A DNA stretch of 64,000 nt from an uncultured Chryseobacterium sp. (GTDB taxonomy: Bacteria; Bacteroidota; Bacteroidia; Flavobacteriales; Weeksellaceae), in the NCBI GenBank assembly GCA_913778275.1, contig CAJYWN010000002.1:62001-126000 (forward strand), given 5' to 3'. The stretch's first letter is position 1, and every line of letters begins with the position of its first letter. Shown piece by piece: positions 16,872 through 25,475 of this stretch. Below the pieces are notes generated by a model. The model searched no databases. It was not told the origin of the DNA and worked only from the letters and a program-made list of their open reading frames with translations. Both the position numbers and the translations under genes were made by a program.

Positions 16872-17066
16872 TTACAGTTTCATTTTTTCTGCTCTGTATC
16901 GGCTGATCAGGAAATAGGTGAGTGCAACCAGCATGATGCTCAACGTAAGCTGTGACTTTTCCGGATGAACGATCTCCTGATACAATTCATATCCGAAAAA
17001 AGAGGATGCAAAAGCAATGATCAATTGTTGTGCGTACGAATACTTGTTTTCTAAGATGGCTTTCAT
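16872..17066 (-). CDS. Small membrane protein
   Basis: 64 residues from MKAILENKYSYAQQL; the longer upstream frame adds a non-hydrophobic extension and is not favoured. It has two hydrophobic segments around LIIAFASSFFGYELY and LTLSIMLVALTYFLI. No domain is recognised. It stands alone between mnmA and a bidirectional terminator. Confidence 0.6.
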   Translation of the reverse strand: MKAILENKYSYAQQLIIAFASSFFGYELYQEIVHPEKSQLTLSIMLVALTYFLISRYRAEKMKL

Positions 17067-17135
17067 AATGATATTTTTTATTGTTATTACAGAGTAAGTA
17101 TAATAACCCAAAAAATGTTACAGAAAATTCCTTCT

Positions 17136-18323
17136 TTACGAAATTACGCCGCTTCCCAACAATTCCTCTCCGTTGTACCACGCTGCAAACTGTCCTTCCG
17201 CAATGGCAGACTGCAGCTCTTCAAATTCAATATAAAAAGCATCGTCAAACTGATACAGCGTTGCTTTCTGCAAAGGCTGTCTGTAACGGAATCTGGCCAT
17301 CACCTCCATTGATTCTCCGCTTTTCAGCTGCAAATCTTTACGAACCCAGTGCAGCTCAGAATTATCAATTTTCAAAGCTTTTTTCAGTAACCCCGGAAAC
17401 TGGTGTCCTTCTCCTACGAAAAGAATATTGTTTTCCATGTCCCTGGAGACGATAAAACAGCTTTCTTTGTGACCGCCTATTCCAAGGCCTTTACTTTGTC
17501 CGATCGTGAAAAACTGCGCACCCTGGTGTTTTCCGATCACCTTTCCGTCCGCTTTTTTATAATTTATTTTCCGGCTTAAAAATTCAAGCTCTTCCTGTTT
17601 CGACGAGAACTCAGGAGCCTTCTGTGCAAAAAGCGGGGAGTCTTTAAATATTTCCACGATTTCACCTTCTTTCGGAACCAGTTGCTGCTGAAGAAACTGA
17701 GGAAGGCTTACTTTACCGATAAAACATAATCCCTGGGAATCTTTCTTATCAGCTGTTACCAATCCGATTTCTTTTGCAATTTCCCTTACCTGAGGCTTTG
17801 TAAGTTCTCCAATTGGAAATAATGCTTTAGAAAGCTGATCCTGACTCAATTGGCATAAAAAGTACGACTGGTCTTTATTGTTGTCTTTTCCGGCTAATAA
17901 ATGAAAAACTTCATTGCCGTTTTCATCGATGGTGGAATCTACTCTGGCATAATGCCCGGTTGCTACTTTATCGGCTCCAAGTGATAATGCTGTTTTCAGA
18001 AAAACATCGAATTTTACTTCACGGTTGCACAACACATCAGGATTCGGAGTTCTTCCTTTCTGATATTCATCGAACATATAATCCACGATTCTTTCCTTGT
18101 ACAGTTCGCTCATATCGATTACCTGGAAAGGAATTCCCAGTTTCTGGGCAACCATTAGCGCATCATTGCTGTCTTCAATCCAGGGACATTCATCTTCCAA
18201 TGTTACCGAAGCATCATTCCAGTTTCTCATAAATAAGGCGACCACTTCATGGCCCTGCTGCTGAAGCAGGTACGCTGCCACACTGGAATCTACACCTCCT
18301 GAGAGGCCTACTACTATTTTCAT
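17136..18323 (-). CDS. mnmA: tRNA-specific 2-thiouridylase
   Basis: Makes 2-thiouridine at the wobble base of tRNAs for Lys, Glu and Gln. 395 residues starting [20 protein letters not shown], with the PP-loop ATP motif at the N terminus; a 20-residue upstream extension in frame lacks support. Catalytic cysteines are in [12 protein letters not shown] and [14 protein letters not shown] and the C-terminal beta-barrel ([13 protein letters not shown]) are also present. Length is slightly above E. coli MnmA. It receives sulfur through a relay. A promoter with TATTTTTG lies upstream at 18373-18380. Confidence 0.96.
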   Translation of the reverse strand: MKIVVGLSGGVDSSVAAYLLQQQGHEVVALFMRNWNDASVTLEDECPWIEDSNDALMVAQKLGIPFQVIDMSELYKERIVDYMFDEYQKGRTPNPDVLCNREVKFDVFLKTALSLGADKVATGHYARVDSTIDENGNEVFHLLAGKDNNKDQSYFLCQLSQDQLSKALFPIGELTKPQVREIAKEIGLVTADKKDSQGLCFIGKVSLPQFLQQQLVPKEGEIVEIFKDSPLFAQKAPEFSSKQEELEFLSRKINYKKADGKVIGKHQGAQFFTIGQSKGLGIGGHKESCFIVSRDMENNILFVGEGHQFPGLLKKALKIDNSELHWVRKDLQLKSGESMEVMARFRYRQPLQKATLYQFDDAFYIEFEELQSAIAEGQFAAWYNGEELLGSGVIS

Positions 18324-18372
18324 TCTATTCAATTTTACGAAACTCTTAACGGGAGTTCTTAGTTTGACGGTG

Positions 18373-18400
18373 CAAAAATACAATTAAAAAGATTCGCAAA
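18373..18400 (-). promoter_or_regulatory. Promoter of mnmA
   Basis: On the minus strand, TTTG (18397-18400) and TATTTTTG (18373-18380) are 16 bases apart, near the flavobacterial sigma-A arrangement, about 50 bases before the mnmA ATG. Confidence 0.5.
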
Positions 18401-18439
18401 AAAATTATAATTTTAACCATCGACAAAAACAATAGTACT

Positions 18440-18967
18440 ATGAAAAAGTTTATTATTCCGTTATTTCTTCTTATTTCAGGATCAATGTTCTCTCAGGTAG
18501 CCGTTGGAGCCTCACCGGAAAATAATAACCGCTGGACCTTCGGAGGCGGAATCGGGTTTGGCTTTGGGAGCAACAATTACTTTAATCTTTCTGCTGCTCC
18601 GAGAGTAGGATACAGGCTTACCGATGATCTTGAAGGCGGAGTGTTGGGAAGTGTGTCGTGGCAGAAATCTAATGCGTACAGCTCAACCATGTTTGGAGTG
18701 GGTCCCTTCCTGAATTATTATATTGGAAGGACTTTTTTTATAAGTGCTAATTATCAGCATTATTTTATCAATTATAAAGATAAGTTGTATGATTTTAAAA
18801 CCAATGAAAATGAAGATGCTTTGTATCTTGGTGGTGGCTATATGCAGCGAATCGGGAATAATTCGTACTTGCAGTTGGGGTTGATGTATAATGTGCTGTG
18901 GAAAGAAAACTCCAGTATTTTCTCAAGCGGTCTGGTTCCGAATATTGGTTTTGTGGTGGGGCTTTGA
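18440..18967 (+). CDS. Outer-membrane beta-barrel protein
   Basis: 175 residues. A signal peptide ends at about SMFSQ (residue 19). The mature chain is made of alternating hydrophobic strands with frequent Gly and aromatic residues (FGGGIGFGFGSNNYFNL, YLQLGLMYNVLW) and ends in VVGL, as in small eight-strand barrels (OmpW/OmpA-like). No ligand or function can be given. It is divergent from mnmA by 116 bases. Confidence 0.8.
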   Translation: MKKFIIPLFLLISGSMFSQVAVGASPENNNRWTFGGGIGFGFGSNNYFNLSAAPRVGYRLTDDLEGGVLGSVSWQKSNAYSSTMFGVGPFLNYYIGRTFFISANYQHYFINYKDKLYDFKTNENEDALYLGGGYMQRIGNNSYLQLGLMYNVLWKENSSIFSSGLVPNIGFVVGL

Positions 18968-18990
18968 TAAATAAGTAAGTGTTTTAGAAT

Positions 18991-19066
18991 ACACAGATTT
19001 CTCAGATTAAATTCAGGATTAAATTTTCAGGTTTTATAATGATGTGAAATCCGAGCAATCTGTGGG
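18991..19066. repeat. Degenerate inverted repeat, CACAGATT family
   Basis: CACAGATT (18992-18999) and AATCTGTG (19057-19064) flank a partly self-complementary stretch with GAAATCCGAGC. A similar element with CCCGTAGAT and ATCTGCGGG lies at 48109-48196. It lies after the outer-membrane protein gene, next to a terminator. Confidence 0.5.
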
Positions 19067-19093
19067 ACTTAAGTATTGATTAAAAATAAAAAA

Positions 19094-19120
19094 GCATCAG
19101 AAATAATTCCGATGCCTTTT
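19094..19120. terminator. Bidirectional terminator (OMP gene / clpC)
   Basis: GCATC-a-GAA pairs with TTC-c-GATGC around a 4-base loop, with A and T tracts outside. It lies between convergent genes. Confidence 0.75.
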
Positions 19121-19141
19121 CATTATAATTAAATTATTTAT

Positions 19142-21676
19142 TTAAGATTGAGACGACTTTTCTGCCGATTTCTTTGGTTTTGAAGTCTTTCCGGTTAATC
19201 CGTCTTTCGCTTCATTAACGTCAAGAACTACCGTTTCTCCTTCATTCAATTGCTTGTTTACCAGCATTTCAGCCAATAAATCTTCAATGTATTTCTGGAT
19301 GGCACGTTTCAATGGCCTTGCCCCGAAATCTTTATCCCATCCTTTTTCAGAAATAAAGTCTTTAGCCTCTTCGGTTAATTCTACTTTATAACCTAATTTT
19401 TCAAGACGGTTGTATAATTTTCCAAGCTCAAGATCAATGATTTTCTTGATATCGGTCTGCTCAAGAGAGTTGAAGATAATAATATCATCAATTCTGTTTA
19501 GGAATTCAGGGGCAAATGCTTTTTTAAGGGCATTTTCGATAGTGCTTCTCGCTCTGGTATCTGAAGTCGATTTCTTAGCAGAAGTACCGAATCCTACACC
19601 ATCTCCGAAATCTTTAAGATCTCTCGTACCAATGTTTGATGTAAGAATAATGATGGTATTTCTAAAGTCAATTTTTCTTCCTAAACTGTCAGTCACATGG
19701 CCTTCATCTAAAATCTGAAGCAGAATGTTGAATACATCAGGGTGAGCTTTTTCAATCTCATCCAGAAGTACCACAGCATAAGGTTTTCTTCTCACAGCTT
19801 CCGTCAATTGTCCGCCTTCTTCGTATCCTACGTATCCCGGAGGCGCACCCACTAATCTTGAAACCGCAAATTTTTCCATGTATTCACTCATGTCAATTCT
19901 GATTAGTGCTTCATCAGAATCGAAGAGTTCTCTTGCCATTACTTTAGCCAGCTCGGTTTTACCGACCCCTGTTGTTCCTAAGAAAATAAACGTACCGATC
20001 GGACGGTTCGGATCTTTAAGACCCGCTCTGTTTCTCTGGATTGCCTTAACAACTTTCTTCACAGCATCTTCCTGTCCGATTACTTTTCCGTTCAGGTTTC
20101 CATCCATTCCGGCCAGTTTATCAAGTTCATTTTTACCTACTTTCGTTACAGGAACCCCGCTCATCATTGAAACTACTTCCGCTACATTTTCTTCCGTTAC
20201 GGTTTCTTTTTTCTCCTTCACATCTTTGTCCCATTTATCTTGTGCAGAATTAAGCTCCATCTGAAGTCTTTCTTCTTCGTCTTTAAGCTTTCTTGCTTCG
20301 AGGTAATCCTGAGCTTTTACCGCTTTCTGCTTCATTTCCTTAATCTCTTCGATTTTCTTTTCAAAATCAATGATTTCGGTAGGAACTTTCATATTTTTGA
20401 TATACACACGGGAACCCGCTTCGTCCATCGCATCAATTGCTTTATCCGGTAAGAATCGGTCTGTAATGTATCTTGATGTTAAATTAACACAGGCAGCAAT
20501 GGCTTCAGGAGTGTAAATTACATTATGATGTTCTTCGTATTTGTCTTTAATCTGATTAAGAATCTGAATGGTTTCGTCGATAGAAGTCGGTTCCACCATT
20601 ACTTTCTGGAATCTTCTCTCTAAAGCACCATCTTTTTCGATGTATTGACGGTATTCATCCAGAGTAGTAGCCCCGATGCATTGGATCTCACCTCTTGCCA
20701 AAGCAGGTTTAAACATATTAGATGCATCCAGACTTCCTGTTGAACTTCCTGCACCTACGATGGTATGAAGCTCATCAATAAATAAGATCACATCTCTGTT
20801 TTTCTCCAGCTCGGTCATGATCGCTTTCATTCTTTCCTCGAACTGCCCACGGTATTTTGTTCCGGCAACCAAACTTGCCAGATCCAGTGTGATCACCCTT
20901 TTATTGAAAAGAACTCTCGAAACCTTTTTCTGTTGAATTCTTAAAGCTAACCCTTCCGCAATTGCAGATTTACCAACTCCGGGTTCCCCGATAAGGAGCG
21001 GATTGTTTTTCTTTCTGCGCGATAAAATCTGAGAAACCCTTTCAATTTCTTTTTCACGGCCGATAACAGGATCCAGTTTCCCGTCTCTAGCCAGAGAAGT
21101 AAGGTCTCTACCGAAATTATCCAGTGTAGGGGTTTTGCTTTTTGCAGAGCCTAAATTTCCTGTAGGCTTTCTCATCTGTTCAAAATCCTCTCTTTCATCA
21201 TCGTCATCATAAGCACTCATTTGAGGCGCCTGCCCGGAATTTTTCAGCATGGTCTGGTATTCCTTTGAAACTCCTTCATAGTCAATGTCATAAGCTCCTA
21301 GTATATTTGAAGTAGGGTCCTCATATTTGTACAGAATGCCTAAAAGCAAATGAACGGTATTAATCTCATTGCTTTTATATTGTCTGCATTCCAATTCTGC
21401 ACGTTTAACGGCATGGTCTGCCATTTTAGTGAAAGAAATATTGGTAACCTCTTCAGATATAGGATTAAGACTTGCTGTATTTAAAGTTTCAATTTTTCTT
21501 CTGATCTGTGTTAAATCCGCATTAAGGTTTTGAAGGATTTCTTTTGCAGAGTTTTCCGTTTTTATAATACCTAAAAGTAGATGTTCTGTATTAAGAAATT
21601 CACTTTTCAGCCTTTTCGCTTCGCTTTTGCTTTGTTTGAACACCTGGCTCAAACCTTGTGAAAACTTATAATCCAT
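19142..21676 (-). CDS. clpC: ATP-dependent Clp protease ATP-binding subunit (ClpC type)
   Basis: 844-residue AAA+ unfoldase that feeds proteins to ClpP or disaggregates them. A double Clp-N domain spans about 1-145. The first ATPase has GEPGVGKSAIAEG and the sensor region LFIDELHTIVGAG; a UVR-like coiled segment follows (YLEARKLKDEEERLQMEL, about 430-460); the second ATPase has GTTGVGKTELAK and VVLLDEIEKAHPDVFN. A Lys/Ser-rich tail ends the protein. The UVR-like middle and short linker favour ClpC over ClpB, which has a long coiled-coil M domain. It is a single gene between intergenic terminators. Confidence 0.94.
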   Translation of the reverse strand: MDYKFSQGLSQVFKQSKSEAKRLKSEFLNTEHLLLGIIKTENSAKEILQNLNADLTQIRRKIETLNTASLNPISEEVTNISFTKMADHAVKRAELECRQYKSNEINTVHLLLGILYKYEDPTSNILGAYDIDYEGVSKEYQTMLKNSGQAPQMSAYDDDDEREDFEQMRKPTGNLGSAKSKTPTLDNFGRDLTSLARDGKLDPVIGREKEIERVSQILSRRKKNNPLLIGEPGVGKSAIAEGLALRIQQKKVSRVLFNKRVITLDLASLVAGTKYRGQFEERMKAIMTELEKNRDVILFIDELHTIVGAGSSTGSLDASNMFKPALARGEIQCIGATTLDEYRQYIEKDGALERRFQKVMVEPTSIDETIQILNQIKDKYEEHHNVIYTPEAIAACVNLTSRYITDRFLPDKAIDAMDEAGSRVYIKNMKVPTEIIDFEKKIEEIKEMKQKAVKAQDYLEARKLKDEEERLQMELNSAQDKWDKDVKEKKETVTEENVAEVVSMMSGVPVTKVGKNELDKLAGMDGNLNGKVIGQEDAVKKVVKAIQRNRAGLKDPNRPIGTFIFLGTTGVGKTELAKVMARELFDSDEALIRIDMSEYMEKFAVSRLVGAPPGYVGYEEGGQLTEAVRRKPYAVVLLDEIEKAHPDVFNILLQILDEGHVTDSLGRKIDFRNTIIILTSNIGTRDLKDFGDGVGFGTSAKKSTSDTRARSTIENALKKAFAPEFLNRIDDIIIFNSLEQTDIKKIIDLELGKLYNRLEKLGYKVELTEEAKDFISEKGWDKDFGARPLKRAIQKYIEDLLAEMLVNKQLNEGETVVLDVNEAKDGLTGKTSKPKKSAEKSSQS

Positions 21677-21828
21677 AATATATCTCGTTAGAATAAAAGC
21701 AGCATTGCCATTTATTCATTATCTAAATTACAAATATTTTACCAAAAACCAATAAATGACTTTATGGCAGAAAAAATTTTATTATCTTCCTGAAAATGAT
21801 TAAGTTTGTGATCTTCTAAAATTCTCTC

Positions 21829-22056
21829 ATGAACCCCGAAACAGCTGCCTATATCGGCTATTCTGCATCTCTGTTTATTGTATTGAGCTTCATCCTGAAA
21901 GATGTAAGAAAAATCAGGATTGTCAATATGATAGGATGTATATGTTTTGTCATTTATGGTATTTTCAGCGGGATGCTCTGGCCGGTCATTATTCCCAACG
22001 GGCTGATCTGTTTTATACAGATTTACTATCTTCTGTCCGATAAAAATAAAAAATGA
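21829..22056 (+). CDS. Small multi-helix membrane protein (YgjV/SemiSWEET-like)
   Basis: 75 residues with three hydrophobic helices. The pattern of a first helix SASLFIVLSFILKDVRKIRI, then a NMIGCICFVIYGIFSG turn and a third helix ending in a basic tail resembles small YgjV/PQ-loop-like proteins. The stop overlaps the next gene by 4 bases (ATGA), so the two are co-translated. A -7 motif TAAGTTTG lies at 21801-21808. Transport is possible but not shown. Confidence 0.7.
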   Translation: MNPETAAYIGYSASLFIVLSFILKDVRKIRIVNMIGCICFVIYGIFSGMLWPVIIPNGLICFIQIYYLLSDKNKK

Positions 22057-23153
22057 ACAGAAAAAAAATTATTGTTTCCGCCTTTAGCAATCTTTATACG
22101 GATCAGCGCATTGAAAAGATTTGCAGAACGTTGTACGAAAACGGCTATACGATCGAGCTGATCGGCAATACGTGGGCTGGAAATGACAAATTATCAAGAC
22201 CTTATCCGGTTTCAAGAATACAGATGATTTCAAAAAGCTTAAAGACCGCTTATTTTGAATTCAACTGGAAATTGTATAAAGAGCTAAAGAAAAGAGCAGA
22301 CCAAGAAACCATTCTTTATGCCAATGATCTGGATGCTTTACTGCCTAATTATTTACAGGCTAAAAAACATCAGATTCCCCTGATTTTTGACAGTCATGAA
22401 ATTTTTTCCGAAATGCCGGCAATTCAGGGCAAAATGTCACAAAAATTATGGCGTTATCTGGAAAGAAAAGTACTTCCGGATATCAAATTTATGATTACGG
22501 CAAGCTCGGGCTATGCAGGATGGTTTAAAAAGCAATATGGCATTCGGGCGGCTGTTGTACAAAATGCACCCAGAAAACAGGATGTTGAAATTAAAATTCC
22601 GGATAATAATCCTAAAATTATTTTATACCAGGGTGTGATCAATCCATTCCGCGGAATAGATAAAGCGATTCTGGCCATGCATCATCTGGACAATGTACTT
22701 TTTAAAATTGCAGGCGACGGACCCCGAAAGAAAGAGTATGAACAATTGGTAATGAAAGAACATCTACAGGATAAAGTTTTATTTTTAGGAAAACTTTTGC
22801 CGGAAGATCTTCGGAAACTTACGCTTACGGCAGATTGCGGGATGAGCATTGAAGAAAACGGCGGCGATAGTTATTATTACTCACTTCCCAATAAAGTGCT
22901 GGATTCCATTCAGGCCAGGGTTCCGTTGATATTGTCAGACCTTCCTGAAATGCAGAATATAAAAAACCAATATGACATCGGTGAAATTATAAAAGATCAC
23001 CATCCTGAAAATATTGCTCAGGCTGTTCAGACCGTTTTAAATATAGGGAGACAAAATTATATACCTGAACTTGATAAAGCAGCAAACCTGCTGTGCTGGG
23101 AAAATGAAGAGGCAAAACTGCTGGAAGTGGTTGAAAAAGCATCTGTTAAATAA
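22053..23153 (+). CDS. Glycosyltransferase, GT4-like
   Basis: 366 residues, GT-B fold with two Rossmann halves. The C-terminal half has the donor-binding region: YQGVINPFRGIDKAI, IAGDGPRKKEYEQL, VLFLGKL and SYYYSLPNKVLDSIQARVP, where the usual acidic EX7E site is replaced by a divergent IEENGGDSYYYS. It probably adds a sugar in surface polysaccharide or lipid synthesis; donor and acceptor are unknown. It overlaps the upstream small membrane gene by 4 bases. Confidence 0.85.
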   Translation: MNRKKIIVSAFSNLYTDQRIEKICRTLYENGYTIELIGNTWAGNDKLSRPYPVSRIQMISKSLKTAYFEFNWKLYKELKKRADQETILYANDLDALLPNYLQAKKHQIPLIFDSHEIFSEMPAIQGKMSQKLWRYLERKVLPDIKFMITASSGYAGWFKKQYGIRAAVVQNAPRKQDVEIKIPDNNPKIILYQGVINPFRGIDKAILAMHHLDNVLFKIAGDGPRKKEYEQLVMKEHLQDKVLFLGKLLPEDLRKLTLTADCGMSIEENGGDSYYYSLPNKVLDSIQARVPLILSDLPEMQNIKNQYDIGEIIKDHHPENIAQAVQTVLNIGRQNYIPELDKAANLLCWENEEAKLLEVVEKASVK

Positions 23154-23273
23154 ATCCAATAAGCTTTTATGATTAATTGTTAGGGCTAAAAACTTCTGAC
23201 ATAATGTTTTTACAGCATGGTTCCTTTGGGTAATATAATAATGTTTTCTTATGTTTAATGGGACGACTGCTAT

Positions 23274-23373
23274 CCTAGCCACGATTGTCGCGACATCCTT
23301 TATATCTTCGGGGGCGGCGCGAAGCGCCGCCCCCGAAGATATAAAGATACAGCAGAAAGCGTGAAAAAGCTCC
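23274..23373 (-). repeat. Conserved-flank structured repeat, copy with perfect 23-bp hairpin
   Basis: On the minus strand it begins with the conserved blocks GGAGCTNTTTC and GCTNTCTGCT and ends with CGCGNCNATCNNGGCTA. Between them is a perfect 23-base-pair hairpin with a 3-base loop (23298-23320 pairs with 23324-23346), very GC-rich at the tip. The same flanks surround a different middle at 40699-40790. It occupies much of the 346-base gap between the glycosyltransferase and sufE; the rest is AT-rich and otherwise empty apart from the sufE promoter. An overlapping open frame of 121 codons is not a gene. Confidence 0.85.
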
Positions 23374-23472
23374 TGATAAAAATTAAAATGACTTTGGAGC
23401 ATTAGATCAAAAGTGAGAAATTTGTATGCATTTCATATGAGGTCAATAATAAAATAATCTTTTTAATTTGGT

Positions 23473-23480
23473 TATCTTTG
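23473..23480 (+). promoter_or_regulatory. -7 promoter element of sufE
   Basis: TATCTTTG matches TAnnTTTG, 19 bases before the sufE ATG. This is the usual arrangement in flavobacterial housekeeping genes. A -33 element is not clear. Confidence 0.55.
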
Positions 23481-23499
23481 CCGAAAGAAATTAATCAAA

Positions 23500-23919
23500 A
23501 TGACCATTAAGGAAAAACAGCAGGAAATAATCGATGAATTTGCTTTTCTTGAAGACTGGGAACAGAAATATGAATACATCATAGATCTGGGCAAAGAACT
23601 GAAAGGACTTCCTGAGGATAGAAAAACGGATGAAAACCTAATCAAGGGCTGTCAAAGCAAGGTTTGGATTGATGCTGAATTTAAAGACGGAAGATTATTT
23701 TTCAATGCGGATTCCGACGGGATTTTGCCCAAAGGAATTGTGTCTCTTCTGGTAAGCATATACAGCGGACATACTACCCAGGAAATTTTAGACTCCGATT
23801 TTGAATTTATTTCGGAAATCGGACTTCAGGAATTCTTATCTCCTTCCAGGGCCAACGGATTAATGGCCATGACCAAACAAATTAAATTTTACGCAGTTGC
23901 CTACCAACTGAAATCGTAA
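23500..23919 (+). CDS. sufE: Cysteine desulfuration protein SufE
   Basis: 139 residues, normal for SufE. The sulfur-accepting cysteine is in IKGCQSKVWI (about residue 50), and the N-terminal EFAFLEDWEQKYEYIIDLGK is the family signature. It takes persulfide sulfur from SufS and passes it to the SufBCD scaffold for Fe-S cluster assembly in the cytoplasm. SufBCDS are not in this window. The glycosyltransferase gene follows 2 bases after the stop, so both may be transcribed together. Confidence 0.94.
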   Translation: MTIKEKQQEIIDEFAFLEDWEQKYEYIIDLGKELKGLPEDRKTDENLIKGCQSKVWIDAEFKDGRLFFNADSDGILPKGIVSLLVSIYSGHTTQEILDSDFEFISEIGLQEFLSPSRANGLMAMTKQIKFYAVAYQLKS

Positions 23920-23921
23920 TT

Positions 23922-24887
23922 GTGACACGGATTTTAGCATATCGTTTTTCCGCTTTTGGTGATGTTGCCATGACAGCACCGGTATTCCGGGAGTTTCTGG
24001 AACAAAATCCTGATGTCGAAATCATCATGGTTTCCAGGAGTAATTTTGAGGCATTATTCACAGATATTCCTAATGTTATATTTAAAGGGGTCAATCTGGA
24101 TGACTATAAAGGCTTTTTTGGCCTCAACAGGCTAGCCAACGAGCTCATCAAAGAGTTTCATCCCGACCTTATCGCCAACCTTCATGATGTGATCAGGACA
24201 AAAATTCTTGACAGGATTTACAGCACGAAAGGATTTAAGGTTTTTAAAATAAATAAAGGAAAAGAAGAGAAAGAATATTTAACGGACATCTGGAATCTTA
24301 ATAAAGTCCAGCTTAAAAAAACAGTAGAGCGGTATGCCGATGTTTTTCGTGAAATGGGATTTCAGGTAAATCTTTCTCATGCTTTAAGACCTAAAACGCT
24401 CCATAAATCGGGGATTGGTTTTGCACCTTTTGCACAGCATAAAGGAAAAATGCTGCCCCTCGAAAAGTCATATGAGCTTGTGAAAATTTTATCTCAAAAA
24501 AATACGGTTTATTTTTTTGGAGGCGGAAAAGAAGAAACCGAACTGTTGGAAAGATGGGAAAGTAAGATTCCCAATACCTACAGCCTTGCAGGAAAGCTGA
24601 GTCTCAAAGAAGAACTGAATAAAATTTCACAGCTGGAACTGATGATTTCCATGGATTCGGCGAATATGCACCTTGCCAGTCTGGTGGGTACCAGATGTAT
24701 TTCCGTTTGGGGACAGACGCATCCTTACGCCGGATTTTTAGGTTTCGGACAAAGCGAAGATGATGTGGTTCAGGTAAAAGATCTTACGTGCAGACCGTGT
24801 TCTGTTTTCGGTGATAAGCAATGCTTCCGCGGAGACTGGGCCTGTCTGGAAGAGCTTAATATCGGAAAAATCATTGAAAAAATCTGA
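23922..24887 (+). CDS. Glycosyltransferase family 9 (heptosyltransferase-like)
   Basis: 321 residues with a GTG start at 23922, two bases after sufE. The N-terminal Rossmann half begins MTRILAYRFSAFGDVAMTAP, a classic GT9 opening. The C-terminal half has SLAGKLSLKEELNKISQLEL and SMDSANMHLASLVGTRCISVWGQT as two blocks carrying the conserved D-S/T-G/A-x-MH site (DSANMHLAS). The end has TCRPCSVFGDKQCFRGDWAC. It likely adds a sugar to lipopolysaccharide core or a related lipid-linked glycan. Confidence 0.9.
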   Translation: MTRILAYRFSAFGDVAMTAPVFREFLEQNPDVEIIMVSRSNFEALFTDIPNVIFKGVNLDDYKGFFGLNRLANELIKEFHPDLIANLHDVIRTKILDRIYSTKGFKVFKINKGKEEKEYLTDIWNLNKVQLKKTVERYADVFREMGFQVNLSHALRPKTLHKSGIGFAPFAQHKGKMLPLEKSYELVKILSQKNTVYFFGGGKEETELLERWESKIPNTYSLAGKLSLKEELNKISQLELMISMDSANMHLASLVGTRCISVWGQTHPYAGFLGFGQSEDDVVQVKDLTCRPCSVFGDKQCFRGDWACLEELNIGKIIEKI

Positions 24888-24959
24888 TTATTTAAACAGA
24901 TAATGCTTTCTATAACTCTCATTGGCACAGTATTTAATGTCTACTCCAAAAAAGGAATT

Positions 24960-25124
24960 ATGAAAGTATACAAAAAGATCGGAATAGCTTTTATCGTTGG
25001 AATGTTTGTAACATCCTGTGTTGCGGTAAAATCTAACGGAAACCATGGGTTGCCTCCGGGACAGGTAAAGAAAGTAACAGGAGCTAAATCGGCAAGAAAT
25101 TATGCTCCGGGACATAACAAATAA
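24960..25124 (+). CDS. Small lipoprotein
   Basis: 54 residues from MKVYKKIGIAFIVGMF; the ATG at 24960 directly precedes a lipoprotein signal with FVTSC as lipobox. The mature peptide is short, with NHGLPPGQVKKVTGAKSARN and a His near the end. Similar small proteins are common in Chryseobacterium and are sometimes annotated as quinol oxidase subunit 4, an annotation I would not trust. Function unknown. It is followed by its own terminator. Confidence 0.7.
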   Translation: MKVYKKIGIAFIVGMFVTSCVAVKSNGNHGLPPGQVKKVTGAKSARNYAPGHNK

Positions 25125-25142
25125 ATTTAGCTATAAAAAAGG

Positions 25143-25170
25143 AAACGTTCAGAACGCTGGACGTTTTTTT
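25143..25170 (+). terminator. Rho-independent terminator of the small lipoprotein gene
   Basis: AAACGT-t-CAG pairs with CTG-g-ACGTTT around a 4-base loop, followed by a run of T. Confidence 0.8.
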
Positions 25171-25195
25171 ATTTGTACATATTCAAGTATAAAGC

Positions 25196-25225
25196 AAAAA
25201 AAATCTCCCAATTTCTTGAGAGATT
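25196..25225 (-). terminator. Rho-independent terminator of the tRNA-Val transcript
   Basis: On the minus strand, a 10-base stem with one mismatch (25202-25211 with 25216-25225) and a 4-base loop is followed by a T tract. It lies just after the second tRNA. Confidence 0.85.
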
Positions 25226-25229
25226 TCTG

Positions 25230-25304
25230 TGGGTCCTGAGGGATTCGAACCCCCGACCCTCTGGGTGTAAACCAGATGCTCTGAACCAACTGAGCTAAGA
25301 ACCC
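25230..25304 (-). tRNA. tRNA-Val (anticodon TAC), copy 2
   Basis: 75 bases including the discriminator A. The acceptor arms GGGTTCT and AGGACCC pair, the D-arm has AGCTCAGTTGGTT, the anticodon loop reads TTTACAC with TAC in the centre, and the T-arm has GGGTTCGAATCCC. CCA is not encoded. The sequence is identical to the copy at 25338-25412; a 33-base spacer separates them. Confidence 0.97.
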
Positions 25305-25337
25305 GAATTTTTTTGAAAGGTTTCGTTTCCTTTGCTG

Positions 25338-25412
25338 TGGGTCCTGAGGGATTCGAACCCCCGACCCTCTGGGTGTAAACCAGATGCTCTGAACCAACTG
25401 AGCTAAGAACCC
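25338..25412 (-). tRNA. tRNA-Val (anticodon TAC), copy 1
   Basis: 75 bases, identical to the other copy in every position. It is first in the transcript. The cloverleaf is complete, with anticodon TAC and T-arm GGGTTCGAATCCC; CCA is not encoded. Confidence 0.97.
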
Positions 25413-25444
25413 TCTTTATCGTTGTTTCCTCGATTAGAGTGGTG

Positions 25445-25475
25445 CAAATATACGACTTATTCGGAAATCTCCAAA
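25445..25475 (-). promoter_or_regulatory. Promoter of the tRNA-Val pair
   Basis: On the minus strand TTTG (25472-25475) and TATATTTG (25445-25452) are exactly 19 bases apart, an ideal flavobacterial promoter. The -33 lies inside the 3' end of folC. The first tRNA begins about 33 bases after the -7 element. Confidence 0.8.

Noticed and set aside
19142..21676. ClpB instead of ClpC
   Set aside because: There is no long coiled-coil M domain; a short UVR-like segment (about 430-460) sits between the ATPases, as in ClpC.
23037..23402. 121-codon open frame on the minus strand over the structured repeat
   Set aside because: It covers the conserved-flank hairpin and the end of the glycosyltransferase gene; length comes from the palindrome, and the protein has no homology or signal I can see.
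25149..25397. 82-codon open frame with a repeated peptide
   Set aside because: The repetition comes from translating two tandem tRNA-Val genes.
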